Of a DNA stretch of 64,000 nucleotides, positions 44,080-51,775 are shown piece by piece. The stretch lies in NCBI RefSeq assembly GCF_005116675.2, contig NZ_CP050699.1:5217001-5281000 (forward strand). The letters are read 5' to 3'. The notes under the pieces are model-generated. The model was not told where the DNA came from, ran no database searches, and was given only the letters and a program-made list of their open reading frames with translations. This stretch comes from Desulfosediminicola ganghwensis. GTDB taxonomy: Bacteria; Desulfobacterota; Desulfobulbia; Desulfobulbales; Desulfocapsaceae. The position numbers were made by a program, and so were the translations under genes. Within the stretch, counting starts at the first letter, position 1, and each line of letters begins with the position of its first letter.

Positions 44080-44195
44080 TAAATCTACCTGTGGAGAGCT
44101 GTGAAAATTTCCAGATGTTTCCCATGGGAACAATGGGAGGAATAATGGAATGTCACTACTTTGACAAGGATTATTTCATTTTCGTTATTATTTTC

Positions 44196-44216
44196 AACTG
44201 TTACGGAAGAACAGTT
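44196..44216 (-). promoter_or_regulatory. Inverted repeat in the decarboxylase upstream region
   Basis: AACTGTT (44196-44202) and AACAGTT (44210-44216) form an inverted repeat with a 7-base centre, 117 bases before the decarboxylase start, a reasonable operator position. A weak TTGTCA-17-TATTCC promoter lies between it and the gene. The rest of the 404-base spacer down to the GH15 stop shows no gene. Confidence 0.35.
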
Positions 44217-44483
44217 CAGACAACCAGCCAAGCGTTGTGCCAGTAATGCAATTCGACCCCAAAGCCTGGATATTGTTGTTTTGCGGGGACAGCCCTGCTC
44301 ACCCCATCAAAGCCTTTAGTTTATAAGTTACCATCCCTATACTATACATTTTTTACGCGTTCACCAACCGATGTTGTTCTCCTCTGGCAGTTCCGTTTTT
44401 CTTCTTCCACCAAAAGTCTTATTTAAAGTGAAGTTTCTGTACATTAGCAAGAAAATCTTGATGATCTATTTCACTGGGTTTTC

Positions 44484-46475
44484 TTACCTGTTCGATCGCG
44501 AAGCGAGTTCGGTCTCTTTTTTCAGAAATTCATTAATGGTCATCACTAAGGTCGCATGACTCCAGGTCAGCGGGCTGACGGAAATCGGCACATTCGTGTA
44601 GGGGTCGACCTGTTCAGCCATCACCCCACTCTCAAGTGCCCGATCCGCACACCACTCAATCAATGTCAGCGACTGGTCAAGATCGGCTGAAATTTTTGCC
44701 GTGGCGATCTGCCACTGGGCAAGCCACAGAGTACATATAAACCAGGGATTACCCGGTACATTGGCCAAGTCACTGCTCACCTGGTGGTAATAGTCGCTTT
44801 CATAGCGGGCCATGCCGCCAACACTGGTTTTGACCCAGAGCTTGTCTTTAAGGGCTTCCATAGTTGCAACAATTTTTGCATCATCCGGGTCAAACATACC
44901 AAAATACCATAAGCCTATGATAGACGAGTCCATCACCCGATCTTTTCTATATTTGCGTCCTGTCCCCTTGTCACAGCTTCGACAGAAACGCTTTTCATCA
45001 TCCAGCCAGAGATGCTTAACCACAGCTTTTTTCATCCTTGCCGCCACCTCGCGATACCTCGCGGCCAATACCGTTTCGCCGAAGGCTTCAGCAAAGTTGG
45101 CCGCACCCTGCAGCCCACCCCAGACTGCCCCCACAGTCCAGCCATGTACACCATGACGCTCCTCCCATAAATCCCACGAGGCGAGGGGCAGCAAGGTATC
45201 AGGACAGCGGTATTCCATCAGCCAGTTAGCTGCCCTGATCACCAGGCCACGATAGTGTTTTTTCACAAATTCAATATCTCTAAACTTCTTGAAATGTTTC
45301 CATAATGCCCAGATCACCAGCGCTGTCTCATCTTCCTGCACAGGCAGCTCCTGCTCGCCGTCAACCAACCAGCCATGCCAGCTTGAGGCGAGGGAGCCAT
45401 CCGGGTTGTACTTGTGCAGCATGAACCCCTCATTGGTAATCACCCGGTGGCAAAAATCGAAAAAGCGTCTGCTGACCTCCGAATAGCCACTGTCAATGAG
45501 ACCTGCTGCAACCAGCGCTCCATCTCTTGGCCACATATACGAATAGGTGTCCCGGTTGAAAGCAGCGATATCAAAGTCATTTGCCGCCAGGATCGCTCCC
45601 CGGTTATCTATCTGGGTGCGTAATATCAATAAACTGCGCCGATACAGTCTACAAAGCTTCTCCGAAATACAGGCAAAATGATGGGCCTCCTTATTCGCCC
45701 ACAACTTCCAGTAATACTTCGTTCTCTCCATTAACAATTCCGGCCTTTTTGAACAGACCATATCGCTCAGTTCACACACTTCCTGAAAATTCACCCCCAC
45801 CGTAAACCAGTGCATCCCTGTTTCACGCTGGCCCGGTGCAATCTTTAAATGCAGCCCGATGGTGGAGTCCACCGACCCCTGCGCTACGCCATGCCCGGAA
45901 AGTTCGCCGTCCTCAGCATCCCGCCAGGTCCCTTCCTTACCCCTGGTATTCTTGACACCAACCGCCCACTGGTCAGCTCCGCACGCCAGTTCATCATCTA
46001 CCATCCTCGCCACATGCACGCTGAACCAGCTCTTTTCCTTATAATGGAAAAGGCAGCGTCGCTCAGGCTCAAAATAGGCTGAATCACCGACGCTATGCCC
46101 ATTAATGGAAAGATCCATACACCAGAACAGGCGCACCTCCTGTTCGGTATCACTCCGGTTTTCAACTTCAACTATTCGAAGGTACACATCACGATGGAAA
46201 TCAACACAGTCCCGGCAGCGCAGAACCACGGGTAATTCTGAATGCTCAAGCGTCACCTCTGTTACCAGTGTGTCTTCCTGGTAGGTAAGTTTGCGCCTCC
46301 AGCCATCATCTCCAAGCCACTTGAATCGGTCATTCACCCACACACCAAAACGACAGATCCCCCCAGTTGTGTGATTCTGCTGCCCCACATGGGGCCAGTA
46401 GATATCCCTCAACTGGTAACTTTCGTCAAAATTCACTAACAAAGAGCCATTTCCAACAGGAATATTTCTTGGCAT
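44484..46475 (-). CDS. Glycoside hydrolase family 15 glucoamylase-like enzyme
   Basis: A 663-residue protein with an N-terminal beta-sandwich (about 1-260, starting PRNIPVGNGSLLVNFDESYQ) and a C-terminal (alpha/alpha)6 barrel. The catalytic acid is in LASWDLWEERHGVHGWT and the base in GVMAEQVDPYTNVP; YMWPRDGALVAAGLID is the substrate loop. GH15 enzymes release glucose from starch, glycogen or trehalose ends. No signal peptide is present, so it probably acts on internal glycogen together with GlgX. The start at 46475 follows AGAGGTG; a start six codons upstream would lie over that site. Confidence 0.9.
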   Translation of the reverse strand: MPRNIPVGNGSLLVNFDESYQLRDIYWPHVGQQNHTTGGICRFGVWVNDRFKWLGDDGWRRKLTYQEDTLVTEVTLEHSELPVVLRCRDCVDFHRDVYLRIVEVENRSDTEQEVRLFWCMDLSINGHSVGDSAYFEPERRCLFHYKEKSWFSVHVARMVDDELACGADQWAVGVKNTRGKEGTWRDAEDGELSGHGVAQGSVDSTIGLHLKIAPGQRETGMHWFTVGVNFQEVCELSDMVCSKRPELLMERTKYYWKLWANKEAHHFACISEKLCRLYRRSLLILRTQIDNRGAILAANDFDIAAFNRDTYSYMWPRDGALVAAGLIDSGYSEVSRRFFDFCHRVITNEGFMLHKYNPDGSLASSWHGWLVDGEQELPVQEDETALVIWALWKHFKKFRDIEFVKKHYRGLVIRAANWLMEYRCPDTLLPLASWDLWEERHGVHGWTVGAVWGGLQGAANFAEAFGETVLAARYREVAARMKKAVVKHLWLDDEKRFCRSCDKGTGRKYRKDRVMDSSIIGLWYFGMFDPDDAKIVATMEALKDKLWVKTSVGGMARYESDYYHQVSSDLANVPGNPWFICTLWLAQWQIATAKISADLDQSLTLIEWCADRALESGVMAEQVDPYTNVPISVSPLTWSHATLVMTINEFLKKETELASRSNR

Positions 46476-46789
46476 ATCGACACCTCTCTGCAAGGCTTAG
46501 CAATCAGGCCCGGACAATGTGGAATGACACGTCTATCCAACGGATTCTGCAATCTTCGGGAGTCCCGCAATGCTCGCTAACCCATGCTATTCAAGGTATT
46601 GAAAAGAGATGGCTTCGTTCAAAGAACTCAGAGACCATTATCTGCAGAACTTTTATCCCACTTATTCTGTTACACCAACTGGACAGGGAAAATTCAAGGG
46701 GAATAACAAAATATACTGTTCCTATGATCCCCTGGGACTGGATGGGAATATAATTGGCAAGCAGGAAGGGGGTACGAATGCAGAAAAAA

Positions 46790-46825
46790 AACCCCGTATC
46801 AAGTCTATTTGACCGATACGGGGTT
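46790..46825 (-). terminator. Terminator of the NifU-like gene
   Basis: On the minus strand an 11-bp stem AACCCCGTATC / GATACGGGGTT with a 14-base loop is followed by eight T, so it stops transcription from the cluster to the right. The 397-base space between the NifU-like and GH15 genes holds nothing else firm; a 67-codon plus-strand frame runs into this terminator and is doubtful. Confidence 0.88.
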
Positions 46826-46872
46826 ACGAACAGGCCTGACCTGACCTGTGTGCTTGGTTCTCTTCTGTACTG

Positions 46873-47385
46873 CTAATGGGGATACTGTGAGTGAGTTGTA
46901 CTGCGACCTACAGCGATGAACTGTGGTTTACTCTTTTTTATCGGTACAGGCGGTTTATCTCCCTTTATGTAACGATAATTCTCCAGAGCCTTGTGCAGAC
47001 CCTCAATGGCAAGCAGAGCACTCTGCTCTACCCCGGAGCCATTTCTAGCTATTCGTTTAATAACATCAGAGACCCTGAGATTCATCATCTCGCGAACAGT
47101 TTTGCCAATCGCCATCTCAGTAACACATGATCCGCACATCGAAGCTGTACTATCTCCATCGGTGAGATACGAAGCAGATTGCACCCTGTTCCTATCAAAC
47201 TTCAGATATATCTCCATCGCCTCACCACTACTCTTGGTTACACAAGCGGCAGCATCGGCGCCTCGCATCCGTCCTTTGCGCAGAGAAAAACGCAAATGCT
47301 GAAAAGTTTCATCAGCAAACTTCTGTTCCGCTTCGGCCACAACATTTTTTTGTATGCGTTCCAGCAGCAATTGTACGTCGTCCAT
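46873..47385 (-). CDS. NifU/IscU-N-like protein
   Basis: A 170-residue protein whose central part resembles the Fe-S scaffold fold: ADAAACVTKSSGEAMEIYLKF, then DGDSTASMCGSCVTEMAIGK and TVREMMNLRVSDVIKRI, matching the G-x-x-x-A-S-S-x-x-TE-x-x-GK pattern of NifU N-domains. Cysteines are at ACV and MCGSC; the usual scaffold set of three spaced Cys is not clearly conserved, so it may bind another metal or act as a carrier. It is the last gene near the NifX/MinD cluster but has its own promoter and 339 bases of upstream space. Confidence 0.65.
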   Translation of the reverse strand: MDDVQLLLERIQKNVVAEAEQKFADETFQHLRFSLRKGRMRGADAAACVTKSSGEAMEIYLKFDRNRVQSASYLTDGDSTASMCGSCVTEMAIGKTVREMMNLRVSDVIKRIARNGSGVEQSALLAIEGLHKALENYRYIKGDKPPVPIKKSKPQFIAVGRSTTHSQYPH

Positions 47386-47413
47386 TAGGCCCCCTTCAAT
47401 CTGGTTTCACGGC

Positions 47414-47443
47414 AGTATATCGCAAAAACATTCCGTAATCCAA
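47414..47443 (-). promoter_or_regulatory. Putative promoter of the NifU-like gene
   Basis: On the minus strand TTGGAT (47443-47438), an 18-base spacer and TATACT (47419-47414) lie about 25 bases before the start codon. The -10 is good, the -35 moderate. The rest of the 339-base spacer back to 47724 has no gene that I can support. Confidence 0.4.
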
Positions 47444-47724
47444 GATAGAAGTGAAATTATTTTTCCGGGATAACCATCACAATTTCATAGACATCCTGCA
47501 ACCACTACACCTTTTTGCCAATATTGATCATGAAAAACATTCATGTATTCCATATATTTTCTTCATGAACAATTATAGCGAAAGCAGAATAACGGACGAT
47601 ACTCACTTTTCCCTTACTTCATGCACAACGCCTGTACATTTCACCTCATTTCATCTCAATCCGTTACAAATTGCCTGCCCGTTCCTCTCTATTACAACCA
47701 ACTCGCAGCACAATCTGAAAATGA

Positions 47725-48087
47725 CTACCAATGTCCATCCGTGTTCGGCTGTTCACTGTACTGCACATCACCACGTGCAAATGTTGCCAACGCCTCCGCA
47801 ACTGTTCCTGTTACATCATTGACGACCTGAACACCTGCCGCCTTGAGGGTTGTGAAAGCATTGGGCCCGCAATAGCCTGTGAGCAGCACCTTCGCTCCCT
47901 TATCACTCACCATGGTCGCCGCCTGTATGCCGGCACCCTTAAATGCTTGTATATTTTTCATATTATCGACAGCTTCAACCACTTCCCGGGTCTGCTGGTC
48001 GATGATAAGGATATACGCTGCCCTGCCAAACCTTGGATCAACGAGATCTTCCAATCCCGGCCCCTGCGCCGTAACAGCAATCTTCAT
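47725..48087 (-). CDS. NifX/NifB-type dinitrogenase iron-molybdenum cofactor domain protein
   Basis: A 120-residue DIMC-fold protein (MKIAVTAQGPGLEDLVDPRFGRA, then LLTGYCGPNAFTTLKAAGVQV). The domain binds FeMo-co-like or other metal-sulfur clusters in NifX, NifY and the NifB C-terminus; in genomes without nitrogenase its cargo is unknown. The start at 48087 follows GAGGACAA, whereas the open frame extends further upstream without similarity. It ends the sigma-54-driven part of the cluster, 74 bases after a second NifX-like gene. Confidence 0.88.
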   Translation of the reverse strand: MKIAVTAQGPGLEDLVDPRFGRAAYILIIDQQTREVVEAVDNMKNIQAFKGAGIQAATMVSDKGAKVLLTGYCGPNAFTTLKAAGVQVVNDVTGTVAEALATFARGDVQYSEQPNTDGHW

Positions 48088-48161
48088 TGTCTTGTCCTCA
48101 ATATTTTCTATTCCAGCTCTCCGATCTGGTTGCATGGGGCGTTTGCCGCCCCATGAAGTAC

Positions 48162-48545
48162 TTACTGGCCGCCACCGCCGCCACACACCTGATTTTCCTG
48201 AATCATTGGGATATTTCCCGCGATCATATCGTTTACCACAGGACGGATCTCGCGGGTTTCCCCTTCGTGATAGACATCGATACCAACCTGGCGAAACCCC
48301 ATCAGTGGACGCATCCCGATGCCACCGACGATAAGGACATCAACGTTATGACTTGCCAGCAAATTCACAGGTACCATACATCCGCCCTGAACATGGGACA
48401 CATTCTCAACGGTTGAGACCGAATCAATCTCACCATTCACCAGATCGACAAAGGTAAAAACATCACAATGCCCAAAATGTCCGGCCCTCACTCCATCCAG
48501 ACCACCTTCACCCTCTGACGGTATTGCAATTCTTACTCGTGACAT
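48162..48545 (-). CDS. NifX-like protein with glycine-rich C-terminus
   Basis: A 127-residue DIMC-fold protein: RIAIPSEGEGGLDGVRAGHFGHC at the start, HVQGGCMVPVNLLASHNVDVLIVGGIGMRP in the middle. The tail ends CGGGGGQ, a Cys followed by five Gly, as in other DIMC proteins that neighbour MinD ATPases. AGGAGA lies before the ATG. It is part of the minus-strand cluster that begins at 51565. Confidence 0.88.
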   Translation of the reverse strand: MSRVRIAIPSEGEGGLDGVRAGHFGHCDVFTFVDLVNGEIDSVSTVENVSHVQGGCMVPVNLLASHNVDVLIVGGIGMRPLMGFRQVGIDVYHEGETREIRPVVNDMIAGNIPMIQENQVCGGGGGQ

Positions 48546-48579
48546 GTGTTACATTCTCCTGTCATAATGATTTCGGTCG

Positions 48580-49485
48580 TTATTTGACCACCGCAGCAAA
48601 ATCCCTGATACCAGCCACATTCATGGCGGGGGACCCAATAATCTTTTCCCATGCCTCCCGGACAAGTTCGGCTGTCTCGCCTTCCGGGGCGTATTCGACG
48701 ACATTCTGGCCTGCGACCATGGCATGAACAAAGTCCGGATCGAATGGTATCCGACCAAGCACTGCCATATTGCGTTCAGTTGCACGTTCCTCTATGATTG
48801 ATGCAACTTCGCTATTCAGATCATGTTTATTGATCAGCACCATCCCCGGCACCCTGAAATGCGCGGCTAGATCTATCACCCTGTTCATATCGTGCAAACC
48901 AGACATGGTCGGCTCAACCACCACCACCAGCAGTGTCGCCCCACTGAGGGAGGCTATGACCGGACAACCGATCCCTGGCGGGCCGTCGGTAATAATCAGC
49001 TCAATCCTTTTGCGGAGGGCGAGTTCCCTCGCCTCTTTCCGGACCAGGCTTACCAGCTTTCCTGAATTCTCTTCTCCTATGCCTAGTTGGGCGTGTACCA
49101 TTGCACCAGCGCGGGTTGAGGAAACAAACCACTCCCCGCATTTCTGGATAGGGAAGTCAATGGCCTGCTCAGGACAAAGATCCACACAAACTCCGCATCC
49201 TTCGCAACCAATCGGATCAACCGCAAAATCTTCTGAGATCGCGTCAAATTTACAGAGTTCCAGACATCTGCCACATTCACTGCAGCGTGCCGGATCTATC
49301 TCGGCGCAGCCTCCTCCCATGAAATCCGATTTTTGGTTGATTTGAGGTGTTAAAAGCAGATGCAGGTCGGCCGCATCCACGTCTGCGTCACAAACAACAT
49401 TTTTCTCAGCCAGCATGGCAAATGCTGCGGTCAAACTCGTCTTGCCCGTACCGCCCTTGCCGCTGATTACCACGATTTCTCTCAT
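48580..49485 (-). CDS. MinD-superfamily ATPase with inserted ferredoxin domain (copy A)
   Basis: A 301-residue P-loop ATPase: deviant Walker A VISGKGGTGKTSLT at the N-terminus and DGPPGIGCPVIASLSGA as switch II. A two-[4Fe-4S] ferredoxin domain is inserted at residues about 65-110: CSECGRCLELC and CEGCGVCVDLC, each followed by a distant Cys-Pro-type ligand. These proteins relate to Mrp/NBP35 Fe-S carriers. The start at 49485 follows AAGGGG. It is about 34% of the cluster's unit with its paralogue, placed 16 bases downstream, which suggests a heterodimer. Confidence 0.9.
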   Translation of the reverse strand: MREIVVISGKGGTGKTSLTAAFAMLAEKNVVCDADVDAADLHLLLTPQINQKSDFMGGGCAEIDPARCSECGRCLELCKFDAISEDFAVDPIGCEGCGVCVDLCPEQAIDFPIQKCGEWFVSSTRAGAMVHAQLGIGEENSGKLVSLVRKEARELALRKRIELIITDGPPGIGCPVIASLSGATLLVVVVEPTMSGLHDMNRVIDLAAHFRVPGMVLINKHDLNSEVASIIEERATERNMAVLGRIPFDPDFVHAMVAGQNVVEYAPEGETAELVREAWEKIIGSPAMNVAGIRDFAAVVK

Positions 49486-49501
49486 TGTTTTCCCCTTGCA
49501 C

Positions 49502-50341
49502 TCAGCATGCGGCAAGTATCTCTATCCTGTCGCGGACACCGATGAATACATCCTTCCACCCACCGTCCATATCCACCAGCATCTGACCCCGTGAATATGC
49601 TTCGGCAATCTTCCGGTCAAAAGGAATCTCGAGCAGTATCGGTAATCCTTCACGCCGGGCATATTCCTGCACCTTGTCGTCGCCCAAATCGGCACGGTTG
49701 ATAACAAGCCCACACTGAATCCCAAGCACTTTCACCCCCTCCACAGCAAGCTTCAGATCATGCAAACCAAATGGTGTCGGCTCAGTCACCAGAACCACAA
49801 AATCAACTCCGCGCATTGAGGCAATAACCGGACAGGAGGTCCCCGGGGGAGCATCTATAATGTTGTCTATGCTCTCATCTGCTTTCAGCCTTACTGCCCT
49901 GATCAACGGCGGTGCCATGGCCTCACCTATTCGCAGACGGCCATGAATAAATCCCGTTTCTTTACTTTGGCCTGCTTCAAGAACACCAATCTCCCTTTTC
50001 CCCTCCATGATCGCACCGTCTTCACATACTTCCAGGCAACCGCCACAGGCATGACAGAGTGCAGGAAATACCAGGACCTTGCCGCCAACTACTGTGATCG
50101 CTGAATACCTGCAGATATCTGCACATTTCCGGCAACCTGAACAACGTTCACCGTCAATTTCAGGCACAAAAGTGTAGATCGTCTCCGATTCGTCAATCTT
50201 CGGATTTAAAAACAGATGAGCATTTGGCTCCTCGACGTCGCAATCAAGTAACTGGGCCGAAGAGCCTAGTGCAGTGGCGAGATTCGTCGCGAAGGTGGTC
50301 TTGCCTGTCCCACCTTTTCCGCTGGCTACGCTGATTATCAT
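49502..50341 (-). CDS. MinD-superfamily ATPase with inserted ferredoxin domain (copy B)
   Basis: A 279-residue paralogue of the next gene, with VASGKGGTGKTTFATNLA as Walker A, an inserted ferredoxin (CSGCRKCADIC and CHACGGCLEVC) and DAPPGTSCPVIASMRGVDF as switch II. The start at 50341 follows GAGGGAGA. It lies 32 bases after the receiver-like gene in the same operon. Probable role: ATP-dependent binding and transfer of a metal-sulfur cluster, jointly with copy A and the NifX-like proteins. This is inferred from the fold and neighbours. Confidence 0.9.
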   Translation of the reverse strand: MIISVASGKGGTGKTTFATNLATALGSSAQLLDCDVEEPNAHLFLNPKIDESETIYTFVPEIDGERCSGCRKCADICRYSAITVVGGKVLVFPALCHACGGCLEVCEDGAIMEGKREIGVLEAGQSKETGFIHGRLRIGEAMAPPLIRAVRLKADESIDNIIDAPPGTSCPVIASMRGVDFVVLVTEPTPFGLHDLKLAVEGVKVLGIQCGLVINRADLGDDKVQEYARREGLPILLEIPFDRKIAEAYSRGQMLVDMDGGWKDVFIGVRDRIEILAAC

Positions 50342-50373
50342 TTCTCTCCCTCGATGGTAGACCAATTCCGACT

Positions 50374-50790
50374 TCAACAAACTTTGGCCGCAAAAGCCTT
50401 TTCCATATGCTGCAGCACCTTCAGTGCAGCACTCTCATCGGGTGCCTCAGGCAGACGCATCAAGACTCCCAACCCCTCCGTCTGCTCATGGAAGTCTGCT
50501 TCAGAGGCATCGCTTACCAGCACGCTTGAGACAAAGGGGTGGAACTGAGCAACTGTTTTAGCAACTTCCAGACCACCCATATCTGTCACAACCTGATCAA
50601 TAGCAATCAGGTCAATGCGCTGATCGGCCAGAAACTGCAATGCTTCCTCTCCGGAGTCAGCCTGAAAAATCTCCACCTCCGCATGTGCGGCAAGTCCTCT
50701 TTTAAAATCAGCCATCCGGTCACTCAGCCTGCTCGCCAGCACGACCCTGAGTGGATCATTGTCGTGAATGGAGGTATATCTCTTGCCCAT
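50374..50790 (-). CDS. Receiver-domain-like protein
   Basis: A 138-residue single-domain protein with the CheY-like alternation: VVLASRLSDRMADF, phospho-acceptor-like Asp in LIAIDQVVTDMGGLEV, SVLVSDASEAD (Ser/Thr position) and GVLMRLPEAPD. The last contains Arg where response regulators have Lys, so phosphorylation is uncertain. It has no output domain. Lying inside the cluster, three bases after DUF5320, it probably regulates or docks with the ATPases. Confidence 0.75.
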   Translation of the reverse strand: MGKRYTSIHDNDPLRVVLASRLSDRMADFKRGLAAHAEVEIFQADSGEEALQFLADQRIDLIAIDQVVTDMGGLEVAKTVAQFHPFVSSVLVSDASEADFHEQTEGLGVLMRLPEAPDESAALKVLQHMEKAFAAKVC

Positions 50791-50793
50791 CCC

Positions 50794-51114
50794 TTACTCC
50801 TTACCCTTCTGATAATTTTGCTCTGGCTCCCCGGCAATATCTCTCTCTGCTTGCTCAGGAGGTTGATTCACCATAAATCGCCTGCCAAAGCCTCTCCCGG
50901 CGCCACGTCCCATAAAGGCATTCGCCATTTCTCCCATCGCGCACCACATTCCCCGGCCTCTACCTTGCCTGCCTGCTCCACCGCTTCTGCCACCCCGGCC
51001 CGACATCCTACCGGTCTCCACGGCTTGCCCATCAACGTCTCTTCGACACTTTCCACGGCCACCGCCAGTCGCTGGCCCCATTCCCTGTGGTCCTGATTTA
51101 TCAAATCCCGGCAT
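50794..51114 (-). CDS. DUF5320-type Gly/Arg/Met-rich protein
   Basis: A 106-residue low-complexity protein starting MPGFDKSGPQGMGPATGGGRGKCR, typical of DUF5320 proteins that accompany DIMC and MinD-ferredoxin genes in anaerobes. The middle is Gly/Arg-rich with a WCAMGE segment; one Cys pair (Cys23 and that in WCAM) could bind metal. Function unknown. It lies 80 bases after the first NifX-like gene of the operon and nearly touches the receiver-like gene. Confidence 0.8.
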   Translation of the reverse strand: MPGFDKSGPQGMGPATGGGRGKCRRDVDGQAVETGRMSGRGGRSGGAGRQGRGRGMWCAMGEMANAFMGRGAGRGFGRRFMVNQPPEQAERDIAGEPEQNYQKGKE

Positions 51115-51193
51115 TTCGCTACCTCCTGTTCCAGTTCACTGATCTCAATGATCTCAAACCTGGCCTGACCTGCGATTTACTTTAGGACTCAAA

Positions 51194-51565
51194 TCACCGG
51201 CCCCGGCATTTCCTGCTGCGACCATTGCGCCCTCCACACCACCCCGGCATCCTGCAACCGGTTAATGATTTACCTTCCAGAAAATCTGCAAGAACATGAT
51301 CCACTCTGCCGGCAACAAAAGGGATCAGCCTGACCCCTGCAGCCTCCAGGCTATCAGCCGCTTCACGGCAAATTGCTCCGGTTATGAGCACCTCTATATC
51401 TGCAGCCCGCAAAGTTCTGATGACTCCCGCAGTGTTTTCACAAATACACTTCAAAAAAGTCCCGCCCCGCTGAACGCCATTATCCACCTCCACGATCAGC
51501 AAAGTGCTCGCTGCATCAAATACAGGTGATATGCGTTTTCCCCAAACGGTTACGGCAACTTTCAT
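51194..51565 (-). CDS. NifX-like protein, first gene of the sigma-54 operon
   Basis: A 123-residue DIMC-fold protein (KVAVTVWGKRISPVFDAASTLLIVEV; VLITGAICREAADSLEAAGV). The tail after residue 100 is Cys/Gly/Arg-rich (CRMPGWCGGRNGRSRKCRG), giving three extra Cys that could hold metal or RNA. The ATG follows GAGGAGGG. It sits directly behind the -24/-12 promoter. Confidence 0.87.
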   Translation of the reverse strand: MKVAVTVWGKRISPVFDAASTLLIVEVDNGVQRGGTFLKCICENTAGVIRTLRAADIEVLITGAICREAADSLEAAGVRLIPFVAGRVDHVLADFLEGKSLTGCRMPGWCGGRNGRSRKCRGR

Positions 51566-51598
51566 CTCAATCCCTCCTCTTGGTCTTCACTCTGTATG

Positions 51599-51615
51599 TA
51601 GCAAAGACCATTCCA
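51599..51615 (-). promoter_or_regulatory. Sigma-54 promoter of the NifX/MinD cluster
   Basis: On the minus strand TGGAATGGTCTTTGCTA has GG and GC ten bases apart and TTGCTA at -12, a good sigma-54 match. It lies 34 bases before the first gene's ATG and downstream of a sigma-54 activator gene. Confidence 0.75.
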
Positions 51616-51739
51616 TAATCTGACATATGCACACAAAAACAACGTAAGACATTGTTTCCAGTGAATTAATCCAGAGATGAGAGTAGCAAATTTTTTCTGG
51701 TAGAATCAGTCTACAGACGCATAAATGCAACAGAACACC

Positions 51740-51775
51740 GTCGCATATTCAAGCAGACAGTCGCACTATTGCGAC
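51740..51775 (-). promoter_or_regulatory. Candidate upstream activator site
   Basis: GTCGCA-CTAT-TGCGAC (51760-51775) is a perfect inverted repeat, with another GTCGCA half-site 20 bp away at 51740, two helical turns. It lies about 150 bp upstream of the -24/-12 promoter, the usual enhancer distance, and overlaps the last codons of the activator gene. Confidence 0.6.

Noticed and set aside
46609-46812. 67-codon plus-strand frame between the GH15 and NifU-like genes
   Set aside because: No ribosome binding site, and the last codons run through a minus-strand terminator; composition is protein-like but support is too weak.
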